A stretch of DNA of 64,000 nt. Origin: Gamarada debralockiae (Eukaryota > Ascomycota > Leotiomycetes > Helotiales > Hyphodiscaceae). The stretch is taken from assembly GCA_002803225.1 (NCBI GenBank), contig NXFV01000052.1:1-64000 (forward strand), in the 5' to 3' direction. A program made the translations under genes and the position numbers. The notes beneath the pieces are model-generated. The model saw nothing but the letters and a program-made list of their open reading frames with translations, did no database searches and was not told where the DNA came from. Positions 1 through 12,690 of this stretch are shown here, piece after piece; position 1 is the stretch's first letter, and every line of letters starts with the position of its first letter.

Positions 1-438
1 GGATTAGCGGGGTCATCGGGTGATCCGCCACCGGGCGCCCCCTCAGATATCTTTATGTTATTGGCATAAAGCTTTAGCGAAAAAAGCAAAGACGGGACGG
101 GACGGGGAACTTCCTCTCTGCATGGCCGCCGCCTGTAGAGCTGATTGACTGTAGTTGTCAAGCCACACTGGTAACCTGAAGGTCTAGATTTTTGGGAGGG
201 GATTCAGCATCTCTATTCCATGCGAAAGACGCCACGAACGAGAGTCTTTGAGTCTTCGATGAGATCGGGAGGATATGCAATTTCTTCGAGGCACAGGAGA
301 TAGAGCCCACATCTCCTTGGCTAACAGGAGATAAAAGCAGGGAAGATTCCCAAGTAGCCTCAATAATCATCATAGTGGTTCAACACTTGGACGTTGCTCT
401 CGATTCATTTTGAATTCCATTGACCCTCCATCGCCACT
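1..438. other. Intergenic, upstream of secreted protein gene
   Basis: No coding feature is recognised here. The last part is presumably the promoter and 5' leader of the secreted-protein gene starting at 439. The short reading frames on the minus strand resemble nothing I know. Confidence 0.5.
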
Positions 439-1879
439 ATGAGGTTTTTGTCCGTCACACTCACTTTCGCCCTATGTACTTCCGCCCTCCACACAAGTCA
501 AATTACCCTTGGAGTCTTTCGCCCTGAGCTGCACACAAATGTCGAGGTTGCGCAGCTGCTGGCAGTGAATGATATGCCAGATATCGATCCCACACAGATC
601 CGAGTGAAGGCTTCCCCGGATTCCGATTTCGAAGTCGACTTTAAATGTGCTGATAAGAGCAAGAGCCTTACCTTCACTAAAAACAAGGCCTGGATTGGCT
701 GCTGTCTACCCGACAGACAACTCAAAGGTAGCGAAACCACCTCTTTCGACTGCTGTGCCGAGGGCGAAGATGTCACTGGGTGTAATGCTGATCGTGGATA
801 TGGATGTTGCACCTCGGGAGCGAGATTCAATGGGACAACGTGCGTGACAATCGATGAGAATAATCCTAATCCGTGTGCACCTAGTTCGGGACCATATCCT
901 TGTCCAACCGGGAAAATCAAAGTCAATGGCCATTGCGTCTCACCCTGCCCCCTTGGGCAAGAGCTAGTCAAGAACGAATGCATTCCCGAATGTGATCCTT
1001 GCGCGGTTCGGATGGATGACGGCGACTGTTTCATACCTCCATGTCCAAGTTGGGGAATTCGGGGAGGCGTGGCAGATGGCTGCAAATGTATACCGCCCTG
1101 CGCGGATGGGGAGATAGAAATTGACGGCGCTTGCCATAAACCATGTCCGGCTGGCAGAGTCTGGTTGAACGGCAAGTGTATTGACCTATGTCCTGGCAAA
1201 TTTGTAGATCCGGTCCTCGACATATGCGTTTGCCCTCCTGGAACGAAGGAATCGGCCGCTGGCACTTGCGAAGCGATAGAGAAAGCATGCTCTCTTGGAG
1301 TACAAGCTGGTAAGTCGGGAAGAGCTTGAAAGTTGTACGCACTGTGCTAACTCACGTCTAGGCAAATGCTACACATTCACCTTCGAAAACGGCAATCTGT
1401 TCGGATACAACTCTGAAGCTGGCTTCTATACAGCCTCTGAAGAAAGCAACGTGCAGCAATTCGGAAAGTTCAAATTGTGTGTAGACGAAAATTGCAAACC
1501 AAGTATGGACATTGATCCAGGACGCGGCTTCAATATCCAAGATATCCAAGGTCAAGCCAACGGAGGCAAAGGCCTAGGTCCCAAGCACTGGCTTGACGGT
1601 GCCAGTGACGGAAAACCTATCTCCAGAACACCATTCTGGTTCAACGCCGGCAATTTTCTCATCACAAAATGGCCTGGTGGAAAGTATTGCTTGACCTCTT
1701 TGGGTGCCGGAGTTGGTCCTACTTATTCTTCTGGTAAAGTCGGCGCTACGATTACTTCGGACGACCAGTCTTGCATTCCCATGACTCTGGTCGAGGTTCC
1801 CTGCGACATTCGAATGAAGGAGAATAATGGTATTTGGGGATGCAACAAAGACACATCCTTCAATATCGGCGCTTGTTGA
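439..1879 (+). CDS. Secreted cysteine-rich protein of unknown function
   Basis: Two exons, 439-1309 and 1362-1879. The intron (GTAAGT..CTAG) keeps the frame and the product is 462 residues. Residues 1-16 form a typical signal peptide (basic Arg2, then a hydrophobic run ending near a Ser-Ala pair). Residues 70-285 are very rich in Cys with repeated CPxG...NGxC modules (about 155-180, 218-250, 251-277), which recalls EGF- or TIL-type disulfide folds. The C-terminal 170 residues, starting at a conserved-looking GKCYTF segment, contain fewer Cys and look like a separate globular domain. The product is probably exported or wall-associated and held by disulfides. I do not recognise a named family and assign no enzyme activity. 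It stands alone; the next 4 kb downstream hold no intact gene. Confidence 0.8.
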
Positions 1880-4800
1880 CTAGCCAGTCGCAGAGAATGC
1901 TAGCATGCTTATTAACAGAGTTCCTGGCTATTCTCGAGCCATCAATTTGAAGTACCATGAATTGGAGGACAAGTAATCTCGTTGGATTTTAGGTCTGCTT
2001 TGTGGAGTTTAACTTGATTTGTTGGAGTCCAAGTCTTTTGTCGGTCGGAGTTCAAGTCTTCGGAGGATATGTCCATTACTTTGCCAAGTGCAATGTACAT
2101 ATAGAATATTGGATTTCATCAGCAATACATCGCAATGTCTCAACGCTTCCCGAACACTGAAGGGTCCCAGAAATACTGTAAATTCTGCTATATCGATACA
2201 GCATGAAAAGAGACAATCTAATATCGTCGCGTCACATTTGATGTCGAGCCGCAAGCCGATCAGTTGAGGAGGCCAAAATAGGATCTGTGCCTAGAGACAA
2301 GACGGAGAAATTGCAACAGGGTCTTGAGGGACCAAAAGCGAGCCTACTGGATGCCAATATGTCAATCCGATGCATGCGCAGGCCCAGTTCAAGCAGGGTC
2401 ATCCCCGGCTCAGGTGAAAGTGGCGACTTCTCCCGTCTACAAACTAAATTTTAAAACAGAACACGCGAAAGAGAGACTAACATAGAGTTCAAGGGCATAT
2501 GAATCCTCGTTCAGTTGTGAGGTAGAAGACATCAAAGCTTTTCGGGCGTATAGCTCCCGCAGCTTTGGATGAATGTTAGCTTGCACAGTGAAATGGGAAG
2601 TATCTCCGAACTAAAATCGTCAACCGCTCTCTTGTCATTCTTCTGGTTGGATCTCTTGTGCAATGTTAACCTCAGAGAGTGTGTGGAGGTGAAAGGTGAG
2701 CCCATGCAAGAGAAATTATAATAATTAAATAAAGGGGAGTGCTGACCACTAACATCGGATGAGATGATAGCGGAGAGCTGAGGCGAAAGACTCATCATAC
2801 CTTACGGCATGGAAAACCTCACTATTGGGAAGAAATTTCGAATCGGCAGGTCATAAAGGAATCTCCTGTGCACCATCCATGAAAGCAACCTTTCCCGCAA
2901 GATGCTATGTACATTGATGTGTAATATCTATGACAGTTTTCTTCACCTGAAGGCTATTTCCACAAACCAGTCCGAGGGCAGCCCGGCCAACAGGTGAAAA
3001 CAATGTCTATGTCTTTCTTTCTCTTACGACATTTCGCTGCCGACGAGGCCTTTAGGAAGGATATTGCGCAACCAGCTCAGAGACGCCCTCCCCAGCCAAA
3101 GTAGGAGGATTTAGATCTATCGATCTCGAGGGCCGGGTTGCGGTGCGTCCAACATGGTAAGGTGTTGTCAAGTTGATGTTGAGTGATAGATGTTAGCCAG
3201 ATCACTTGTTGAAGACTCTTCGGAAGAACTGACCTGTCAACGGATTGGGAGAGTTCGAAGCTCGTATTGCTAACGCGGTAGTGGATGGGAGGCGCAGCGC
3301 GCTTGGGAACTTTTAACAAGGAGCGCGTTAGAAGCACGCAAGAGCGTAAGGAAGAACGACTTACACGAGTGGAAGCGTTAGACTGATCCTAGCTATCCAT
3401 GTCTTGAAGGGGAAAGACTTGCAAACGTGCAGTGTTAAAGCGCGTCTATGGCGGAAGGATGAGAGCTCAAGGTCCTTTGTTGTGGGAGGAATTTTTGGGA
3501 ACGCGAAGGAAGAGCGGGCGACGAAAAGCCCCAGTTTGTTTGCAAGAAAATCAGGAAGTAGCAATAGCGCTAAAAACTTAGAGCCTCTTTTATGGACGTA
3601 TGTGAGAGGCGATCGGTTGAAGGTGAATGTTTGGTTAGGTCACAGTCATAGGCAAAATGTCAACCGGTTGAAAATCGAGCATGGCCGCAAAGGCAAGAGT
3701 TGCTTGCGACAAATGCTATGGACATATAAGTCGAAACTCAAGGGCTGAAAATCATCTTACCGGGGAGTGTCTTATAGGCCGAGAATATTTTGCGATATTG
3801 ACGAAGGAAAGAGGTCGAGGAACTGCACTGGTAGCACTCTCCTCAAGAGTCTATGTGACGTAATGTCACCTGCATAGCACCCAATTGATAATATCCCAGA
3901 GAAGTCGGTCAAGCGATTATGTTGATGGCATTTCCTTGAGTCCGCGCTACTCAAATAAACTCCCAGTAAAAGCATTCGATGGTATGTGCTATATCTCTCT
4001 CGATTCCTGTAATCGTTGTCCTACGCCGAAATTCCTGAACTCCACTCTTCACGGCTAAACCTGTAAAATATTTGCCCAAGATGATATCAGTAAAGCTTAC
4101 AATCCTTCCACCTCTCATGTGGCCATTCCATCAGTTTTCCGTCTTAGCCTGCTCTAAGTATACCATTCTGAGAATTTGATAGCCATTCCTATGTGGTCTT
4201 AATAGAACAGGCGTGCTACATCCCTTTAAATGGCGAATTGATCACCCCTCCGTGCAGCCCCAGGTACCATTGCAATCAATCCGGCCATTCCGAGATTTCT
4301 CCCGGATCACTTGCTGTGATAGCCAGCCTTAGATGCCTCTCCTTCATCTGTTTATCCATGTCGCGAAGGAACCCGGCCTGTACATCTTGTGTTCCGTGTC
4401 CAACTTCCGCGAACCATATCAAACAACAGGATCCAGAGAAGAAGGCGCATATAGATAAAGAAAGAAAGAAGTACAACTGGAGCATAGTTACGGACGCGTT
4501 GACTATATTTCGAGGTTCGTACGATCATAAAGATTACAATACGAGTTGCGACAAACGGAAGCAATGTCAAGATAGTGGCCCAGCGTACAGACCGAGATCC
4601 TAACTCCCTGGTTGATTTGCACAGGCTTTCAAAGGTCTGACCGTGAATAAGAAAGGAACGATTCTCCTCGAGCCACAGGCTTGGTTCTGGCTAGTCAAAT
4701 CGTCTTTTCGCGTTGATTGTGAACGCAATGACAATCTACTTGTCCTATGATTCCTGTTCGGAAATCGCACCATAGTACAGCCACAACATTATTGTTGAAG

Positions 4801-5920
4801 CTCCTCGTGTCGACTTCATCGAAAATGCATCAAGAGAGGGTCGCATTCTCAGGCAAGGCGCGAAAGATTGGGCAAAAAAAGCAGGGTTACAGCTTCAAAA
4901 GCGTCAGCACAGACCGTCCATCCAGGATGAGAATATTGATCATTCACTTGAGAATTATTTTGTTCTCAGCAATGCAATTCGACGGGAAAAAGTAAATTGC
5001 GATGAAATTGTTGATAGGGTCGAAAACACGCAAGGCTGGACATTGAGGGTTAAGCCTCCCGCCGATTCGAGACCGGTTAAATCCTTGACCAGGGTCGTAA
5101 TGAGCAGTTGCGAAAAACTCGTGATGCTCACGTGCAAACCCTGAACATGAGTATTAAGCAACTCTGGATATCTTAAGGGTTAAATACGAGAGATTCAACA
5201 TGTGTTGGAAAATGTCGAATACTAGGGGTATAGTGAGCACTTGCGACTTCGTCCTAATCTCGCAGTTAAAGTCGCCAGTCGACGACAAGTTGCGCAGTTG
5301 CTTGTAACAGACATGAGCGGTTTAGCAGCAAAAGTGATGCCAAATTCGGGCAGAAAATTTAGTTGTAACGGTGTTCTCCCAATACCTATAACAGTCGAAT
5401 CGCAGAACAACTTCCACAGATACTACTCGCCAGACAGCAGTAGACTTTGTAAAACTGGCCTTGACGCCCGGGAAGCCAAACTTCGACGTACCGCGCCTAC
5501 TACGATGCCGCAAGAAAAAGACTTCCCGAGCGACAGTAAATCAAGGTAAGCCTCCAAAGCTGACAATTCTGCTTCCACCTCTCTAGAATTGAATACGCAC
5601 ATCCATTCCAACCTTTCTGTCCAAGAGCGCTTAATGCAGAGCGGAAATGAGACATGTCAAGATAGAAGAACAAGGTTTGAGAAGGAGTTGGAAGAGTTAG
5701 AAAGGAAGATTGAGGGGAAGACGCATCAGGCGTAAGAGTTTTCATGTAAGTCTTGTCCTAGTTCTATATTTCAGCGGTTTTGGTGGGCTAACATCAATGA
5801 TTGCAAGCACTGAAACATCACACAGGCGAAGCGAGGCTGCTGACTCCTCTCTGCCAGCAATCCCAGCCTCACTCATTTTGCCGGTATGTGCAGTGCGGGA
5901 GCTAGGGGAGTAGCGCGACA
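1880..5920. other. Gene-poor stretch, no intact gene seen
   Basis: Only short, interrupted reading frames are found on both strands. Between about 4800 and 5730 the plus strand gives several overlapping fragments, the last (about 5590-5733) Lys/Glu-rich and coiled-coil-like. It may be the remains of one intron-containing gene, but I cannot name it. Nothing else is recognised. Confidence 0.4.
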
Positions 5921-6254
5921 CTAGCGCCAGACCAGACGTCCATTGTCAGAAATTATGCTCAGGGTGCGGCCTAAGGCAGTCAGCCTCCGGAATACGAAAT
6001 TGACCAACGATAACCTTGACCGGGCAGCATCAAGGATTTGGGAGATTGGTTGTCTGAAGATGGTGTCTTCAATTAGGGGTACGGGACGGGTTCGGATTAC
6101 TGGGATCAGGTCGGGCGTTATCGTGGTTGGAAAGGTGAGGCCGGAAAGAACTTTGCCTAGCTCTGGGTCGTAAGGTGGTCGAGGAGAGAGGACTGCATTG
6201 CTTCCAAAAGAACACTTACACCTCCGTTTTGAGAATTATTTTGAGGGCCGTCAT
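5921..6254 (-). pseudogene. Possible alpha/beta-hydrolase (lipase/esterase) N-terminal scrap
   Basis: Reading the minus strand from an ATG at 6254, a segment contains a PYDPELGKVLSGL stretch followed by TITPDLIPVIR. This resembles the beginning of fungal alpha/beta-hydrolase fold-3 esterases, which often open with a YDPE..L motif and a TPE.IP.LR motif. No GXSXG nucleophile elbow or downstream catalytic region is found, and the frame ends at a TAG at 5921-5923. The match rests on two short motifs, so it is a weak call for a relict rather than a gene. Confidence 0.3.
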
Positions 6255-8025
6255 GGTAGGTAGGGAACAAAAATTGTTGCGATTACTAGCATTAAATCTG
6301 AGTCGGGTCCGAGCCTCGCAATGCAACGCCGCATACGGATTCCAATGCCACTATGCCTGGAAGTCACCATCCCGTAGGTATTCACACACAATTGATCCGA
6401 TTTAGTGATCTGATCATCCGCCACTTTGTGCTTGGTGTTTCCAGAGGCACCAAGTTTGGTTGATGTGGATCTCTCCCCGACCCAGTTATGCTTACCCCGA
6501 ACTTCGGAATCGACTACAACAGTCGACGAGCCTTCAAATTTAGTCCACTTGGAATTTGCCAGTAGATTTGAAGGGGACATGATACCAGAATATGGAGAAA
6601 GTTCAGAGTCATAAGGGCTTTGAAACATGGAGATACACTGAAGACTTCTCAGAATGTCAGTCCCCAGATTTCGCCATGAAGAGGGGCTGTACGACTCCCG
6701 TTTCTCAATCAGGAAAGTGATGGCTAAAAGAGAATGCAGTCGGAGGGAGGAGATACCCAATGCACGGTGACCAGCATATCTTCTATGATACTCTTTCGTT
6801 CTATATATCGCACAAAAGCGATGGCAAAAGACGGCGCGATGTTGCTGCTGAAAACAAAGGAATTATGGCCGACATGATTTAGAGCTCACGGTGTAATTAC
6901 GGAGTGATCTATGCACAGACAGGGAGTGCGTTTAGCAAGCCTGGCCAGTTTAGTGGGTGGATGCCATTTTGCGAGCGTAAAAAGGCACTTAAGCGACGCT
7001 TTCAAGCATCAGAGAAGAAAGCGACCACTTCAGTTGAATGTTATTAAATAATTACAAGTTCTTTTCAATCGAAAATAATTTAAATGACAGGGAAGAGGCC
7101 AAGTTGTTTTATTGCAACTGAACTGAATAATTTATCCTGTTATGCGAAAGGCCAAATTTCTGCAATGGCTGTTTTGTTAGCGAAATGCCCTGTTGTACAC
7201 AGACATATGCGGACAGGCTCGTTGTGTAATTATCGCCCGTCTAAAATTTGAATTCAAGGCACATGCAGAGACATATAACTAGTTCATTCCAACACCAATT
7301 AGTCAACGATTGCTTGCATTACCATTGCCATTCTTCACTCCTCGATGGTGGCGACGACTCGCCCTCGACGTTGTAGGGTTCGTGAAGCTTAACTTTGTGC
7401 TCTGAACTTGACTCTGACTGAGAACAACAATACAGAACCGAAACGAGCATCACATATCGACGCACGAACATCGGTACAAATACGCTGAGTCCTTAACGAA
7501 TGATGACGAAAACTTTTGGCACAAAATCGACGCGCGCCCTTCGAAGCCCCCGCCATCGAATCGAACATCGGCAGTCTAGGCTCATACAATGGTAGATGGA
7601 CGCGGAGGCACGAACGACCAGAAGAACTGGCCTGGCACTATACGAGGTGGCATCGAAGCGCAGGACAGAGCACAAATAACAATAAGCCCCACTGGACGTC
7701 TACACTTGAAGATACGAGGGAACTGCAGGAATTCGGACACGCCTCGTTTGCAACCCTCTTTCAAATATGAGCCTGGACGTCCACGCCATCAAGGTCAACG
7801 ATAATTTATCGCACGGAGCTGTGTTCACTGTACAACACTGCAGTGGGACTGGTGCATCTTATGATATGACTAAGAGCTACCAGTTGCTTAGGCTTTGGCA
7901 TTACGGAGTAATATCCTTGCCAAGCCCTTTTTGCTCCTTGTTATCTCGATAATCCTTCAATACAGAGCTATGCAGTGTACCCTGTCTTTATCATCCACTC
8001 CTTTACTGTCTTAATTCTTCCTGCA

Positions 8026-8283
8026 GGATCTCATCCAAGAATGGGTAGTCTCTCTTTACCAATCTGGATTAAAGCGCCTGCGAACGCGAGCGTGGCCCTG
8101 GAAGGAACGGGTGCGGTGGATTGGCTTGCGTTGACGGAAGTGCCTGGTATGGGTAGTGTGGGATTGAAGAAAGTTTTCAGAGTGGACACCGCTGGTAGAA
8201 ACCCACCGAAAACGTGTGTGGGACAGTCAAGCGGGGCGGTGATATCTGTTCCGTACAGTGCGGGTTATCAGTTCTTCGGGTAA
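8026..8283 (+). pseudogene. DUF3455-like C-terminal fragment
   Basis: About 85 residues in one open frame resemble the C-terminal half of DUF3455 (PF11937) secreted fungal proteins. There is a GAVDWLAL segment, then GLKKVFRVDTAGRNPP, then TCVGQ and an ending in YSAGYQFFG. Intact members have a signal peptide and about 150 further residues upstream; I could not find these in any frame of the preceding kilobase. It is therefore read as a truncated remnant, although an unrecognised upstream exon is possible. Confidence 0.5.
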
Positions 8284-9068
8284 GCTTTGGGGTCGGGCTG
8301 GGATCGGGGAAAGGGTGTTGGGGACTAGGGCGGAGATTTTATGGCGAATGGATTTGATGGTACCAATGATAATTTAATATCTTAATCAAGATATGGAGTC
8401 AACATATGCAGTCGCATCGAAAGTTCACCGGTCAAATAGCAATCTCCCTTGCCCAAGTGGGTGATACCCTAGCCTGCTCATTTACATTCTTCCCAGCAGC
8501 TTCTCCTTTGTGCTCGAAAAATTTGGGGATGCTGTGATCTGATGTCTCAATCTTTGCCCTCAACATCCCGAGGTGAGTAGGTCGTTTCATGCCGAGCAAA
8601 AGCTTGATTCTCTACCCGCCGTCGACTTAAGAGTTCCAATCCTTCGGTAACCGTGAACGGTATTGGGGGAATATCAAACTGCGGGTAATGATATTGCTCT
8701 TCCTCCCGCTGTCTAGTTGGACTCCTCTCATCCCGTCTAGGCCATGATGAATCGTCTCGTCTATCCTTGCTAGATAGACGTAGATCCGGACGCTAAGTGG
8801 CAGTACTTTTTGTATTTTGTTCCGGCATCGATTCAGAGAGACGAGCGGGATCTCGAGGGATAACCTCTTTTCGAAATTCCTGGACATGCCAATTGATACT
8901 TGAAAGTTCAAGAAGTAATGTATTAATCCCATTGTGCCCACCGACAAACTGGACGAGCTCCGGGCTTAACCGCGCTGCAGCTCGATAGAACTGGCCTCCG
9001 TAACCAGCACCTTACTTTTTCTCCTCGCTGATTATCGACAAAGTAGTGCATGATTTTCAACATAGCCT
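8284..9068. other. Intergenic, nothing recognised
   Basis: Short reading frames only, on both strands. The right end holds the 3' flank of the minus-strand sulfotransferase-like gene. Confidence 0.4.
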
Positions 9069-9939
9069 TCAAAACCACCCCCTCCTAAACCCAACAACTC
9101 CGGCAGCGACCACCGCCGCCGCCGAAATCCAAGGCACTGCCACCTTCAGCGCCCTCACGGTCTTCAGCTTCATGATCACCTTAATTCTATCATCAAAAGA
9201 TTTCGTCTCATTGATCCACGGAAATTCTCTTTCAGGTACCGGCACACCCAAAAACTCACACAATGGCTCCCACCCATCTTTCCCCACTTGATACTCCAGC
9301 AGTCTCTCTTTCGGCACAATTCTCTTCATCTCAGCATAATGCTCGAGAAAAATTTTCTTGCCATTCTTCTTGAATGAGCCTTGGAAGTAGCCAGACCATA
9401 ACCGACTGACCATTGCATGGAAAGGGCCAAGGAATGCTGGATCGAGAAAAGAGACGAGGTAGAAGGGGATAGAGCTCATGGCAGCATCGATGGAGTTGGT
9501 GGCCGAGATGTACCAGGCATCAACAGGGCGGGTGGTAAGGACGACCTTTGCGTTGGGGTAGGTTGCGATGAGTTCGTGTGCGAAAGCTGCGCAAGGGAAG
9601 TCCGTGACGGCCTGGCGGGACTAAGTCAGCAATTGCTGAATCCGTAGCAATCTTTGTCCAATTTACCTCGCAGTGACCCAGCAATGCGTCCCAGTCCGCC
9701 TTCTCGTACGGCTTCCCAATGCCATAGAATTTTGCGTCAACTGCTTCGCGCCAGAGGTGGGCATCGGGAGGGTTTTCTATGACGCTGAACATATGGTAGA
9801 CACCGCGATAGCCTAGCTGTTTCAGAGCTATCCAGATTGCTGCGGAGCTTCAGCGTTAATGAACTTTTCTAGCATTGCTGGGGTATCGGAACCCACAAGA
9901 TGTGCCAGTTCTGCCATGTCCCAAAACTAACACCTTCAT
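9069..9939 (-). CDS. Sulfotransferase-like P-loop protein (Sulfotransfer_4 type)
   Basis: Three exons on the minus strand, 9939-9897, 9839-9667 and 9620-9069; both introns (GTGGGT..GCAG and GTAAAT..TTAG) keep the frame. The product is 255 residues, a usual length for this fungal family. It starts MKVLVLGHGRTGTSS, a P-loop-like PAPS-binding signature at residues 7-15, followed by the family's WIALKQLGY and HMF segments. A beta-strand/TTRP motif (KVVLTTRPVDAW) follows in the third exon. The last 25 residues hold one hydrophobic segment and a basic GFRRGW tail, suggesting membrane anchoring. The predicted role is transfer of a sulfonate from PAPS, though many fungal members lack a known substrate. 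It is the only intact gene between 2 and 18 kb; its neighbours are relics. Confidence 0.8.
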
Positions 9940-11279
9940 TGGTACCGTACGCTTCGCTCCACGCCGATCGACATGATCAGTCGTATACAATTCCGGAAAC
10001 CGCTCTTGGTTGGATAATTGTTTGGCCATAATTGATCTAATCTATTAAATTGAAGAGAAAAGAGTAGGGTTTTGGGAAGGCTGAGGCGTGGTTCAGTCCA
10101 GCTATTTTCGCGGCGACTCTGGTATTTATGGCCATTTGGCCCGGGGTCATGGAGCATCAACTCCAAGTGGTTTTTGGTAGACCCAGGAATTTGTTTCCGT
10201 CCAGATAGGGATTCATCGAAATGCAACACTGTCACTTGCCGCGGTATCTTGGCTTGATAAAGCGCATCCTATTGGCAGGGGTGGCTACCGAGCTTACTGG
10301 AACCGCGAGCCGATTTCAAATGGTTTTACGAGTACGAGCGGAGAGCTACCGTACCCTAAAGCGTTGTAAGGCGATGCATTTCGACCAATTCCTGAATTTG
10401 GTGGCTGTTGTAGAGCCGGCTGACTGGCTGCTTCGTACTTTCCCTTCTTTCGTTGTCCGTGATCTCCCTTAATTCTAAGTCTGACGTTATATGGTTGAAG
10501 GCAAGATACATGCATTAAGATGAGCGTATCTCAGCCCAGAAGGTTCACATCCGGTGGACGCTTGATTCATCCAACGGCAAGAGGTTATCAAGAGTCCAGT
10601 CCGAATAGTCGAAGGCATCCGAGTAATCGAACGGTTCAGGGACTTCATTGTTCGTGAACTACCAATCGTCAGCCGTATCCAATAATGATAGAGATTTAAG
10701 AGTCAGTCCGGCCTGAAGCCGACTTTTTGCGGAATACACGTACCCCAAGAACGTTTGCACTATAATTCCATGATCCAGAGATGTCAATTCCCCCTCCAAT
10801 CCGTGACAATGCCGTAGACCGTGGAAGCTTTTGGTTGTGGGGGTTCTTCTTGGCCTTCTTGAAAGGCCAACACTTTGTGATAAATTTTTCCAATTCGATC
10901 GTGGATTGCACTTTGACGACGTCGAAATTCTCGCGGCCCAACTTCCATTCAACGATACCTCATGCTGCACTCACGTGTCAATAGTATTGAAAGCCTTCAC
11001 TGCGGCTCATGCACTCTTCCTCGAGGACTTTGAATGCTTCGTCTAGAATCAACGAGAGGTTCATGAGCACACCTTGAAAGAACATATCTTCTGCAATAAG
11101 AGCATTACTATCGTTATTGAGACGAGGGTGGAGAGGGAAGACTGACTTGGATTGAGAGAACATAGAAAGCGTTGTGACACACGATTAGAGCAGCAAGATA
11201 TACGTCGTCCCGAACGAGTGAGATCGCAAAGTTGTTTGAAGATATAAATTTGAAGAGCTGATTGAGAATATTCTAATTT
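9940..11279. other. Intergenic with unassigned fragments
   Basis: Contains the promoter of the minus-strand sulfotransferase-like gene and short minus-strand frames (10696-10941 and 10978-11163) that look protein-like but match no family I know. Confidence 0.35.
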
Positions 11280-11930
11280 CTGTATCACCAAGTGGAGGAG
11301 AGAATACCATCGTACGATGATCTTGAGGATCGGGTCAAGGGCAGAGCATCTCAGAAAGGGTTTCGACGTACGCCGAGCAATGGAAGTTTATCTATGCCAT
11401 TGGTGATATAGCCTGGATCGCAGGTACTCTGTCACCCTTGCTTCCCCGTCAGCATGGCTGTAATAAAATGTGGATCAAATCCCCAGAGCTTTGAGGTGTA
11501 ATCCACGGCCGACCAAACGAAATGCCTTACGCTGGCAAAGCAGTCAATTTCCTGCTAGTTGTCAGAATCTAGACCTGAAGAATAATGGAAATTTTCTCCT
11601 ACGTAAATGCGAACTCCCAGAACATTTAGGCCTTCTCGCTGATCGCACATCCGTTGGTGTTCACAAATGCGGCATCTACCCTTGGAATGCTTTTCGAAGT
11701 GTGGCTTCACGAAAGGGCTTGCCCTCCATGATCGTGACATTTGGCGAAGCGACCAGCTCAACGGAGAACCCCTCTCAGGCGCCAGAACACGGATGTGATA
11801 CTGCCCATCGGTGGGGAGTGCTAGCGATTTCAATTAATTAAAAGCCTCATTGGCTAGTGTCGACGCACCTGTGACAACTGGAACCCCCTAAGCCCAAGTG
11901 CCGCCAATTGTAAGAACGACTTTGGAGAAT
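11280..11930 (-). pseudogene. NmrA-like NAD(P)-binding protein, pseudogene
   Basis: The minus strand carries consecutive segments of an NmrA/HSCARG-type Rossmann protein spread over different frames. Near 11925-11880 is a VVLTIGGTWA dinucleotide-binding start, followed by a TAG where a Gln is usual. Near 11765-11690 is SPNVTIMEG...TLRKAFQG. Near 11680-11630 is VDAAFVNTNG..ISEKA, then a stop. Near 11540-11480 is VRHFVWSAVDYTSK, and near 11370 a YVETLSEM segment. The order matches the family. At least two in-frame stops and two frameshifts break it, so it cannot make the full protein. Intact relatives act as redox sensors or NADPH-binding regulators. Confidence 0.6.
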
Positions 11931-12690
11931 TCGGATATGAGTAAGCTGAGGTGCAGACACGAATATGAGTAAGGGAGATGAAGTTAATAATCACACAATC
12001 GACAACTTTAAGTAAGACTCGATCATTGCTAGCTCCAAATATTTTGCTTACTGCACATTCGGGTTGTATGATCGGTTGATCCAAGACCTATTGTTTCTCT
12101 TCGCCTCCCAGGGTCACTTTTTCATGTTTCGTGATTTGTTCTAAACAGTGGGGATGCTTTCATGCACATGCGGAATCAGCAATGGACTATACCGCAACTG
12201 GTATTTTATACTTCCCATGCTGTTTGGTGCCCTCAGACAAGAACAGCGACTATTGCATACCAGATCGCTCTTTGCAGATTGTAGATCTTTGGTACAGGCA
12301 AATTGCCCCCTACTCACTTCAATCGACTAAACTTGCTCATTGTATTGTTCAAGGATGCTTCTCAACATAGCGGCATAGTCTATGAGGCAGAAGTAGGCAT
12401 GAACCAGATATTGCGGCGGAGTCAATCAAACTGCTTTCGACTGCTTCAAGCATTCAACTTGCTTCTCCATACTGAGTGCTTAGCCACCGCAATACGATAA
12501 TTCCTATTTGGTATGATTTATCTGAGATGAGTGAATAGGACTCCTGGTTGCCCATAGCTCTTCTTTGCAGCTCAAGAGCTTCAAGAATGTGCATGTGCTC
12601 ATTCTACTTAGATAGTTGAAATCACGTCCCTATTATGCCCAAGGGAAATTTGTGGAACTCTACAACTCAAAAATTGAAGTGAAGACTTTT
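11931..12690. other. Intergenic, nothing recognised
   Basis: No convincing coding region. Minus-strand frames here could be a degraded C-terminal part of the bZIP relict next to it, but I see no motif. Confidence 0.3.

Noticed and set aside
498..1265. 255-codon minus-strand frame opposite the secreted-protein gene
   Set aside because: It mirrors a long coding exon; the plus strand has a signal peptide and an in-frame spliced continuation, while the mirror frame has no recognisable features.
3681..3863. A KARVACDKC stretch that looks like the start of a Zn2Cys6 DNA-binding domain
   Set aside because: Only the first C-x2-C pair is present; the remaining cysteines do not follow in any frame.
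6251..6760. 169-codon minus-strand frame
   Set aside because: Composition looks random, no domain, no splice continuation and no family likeness; probably a chance frame beside the hydrolase scrap.
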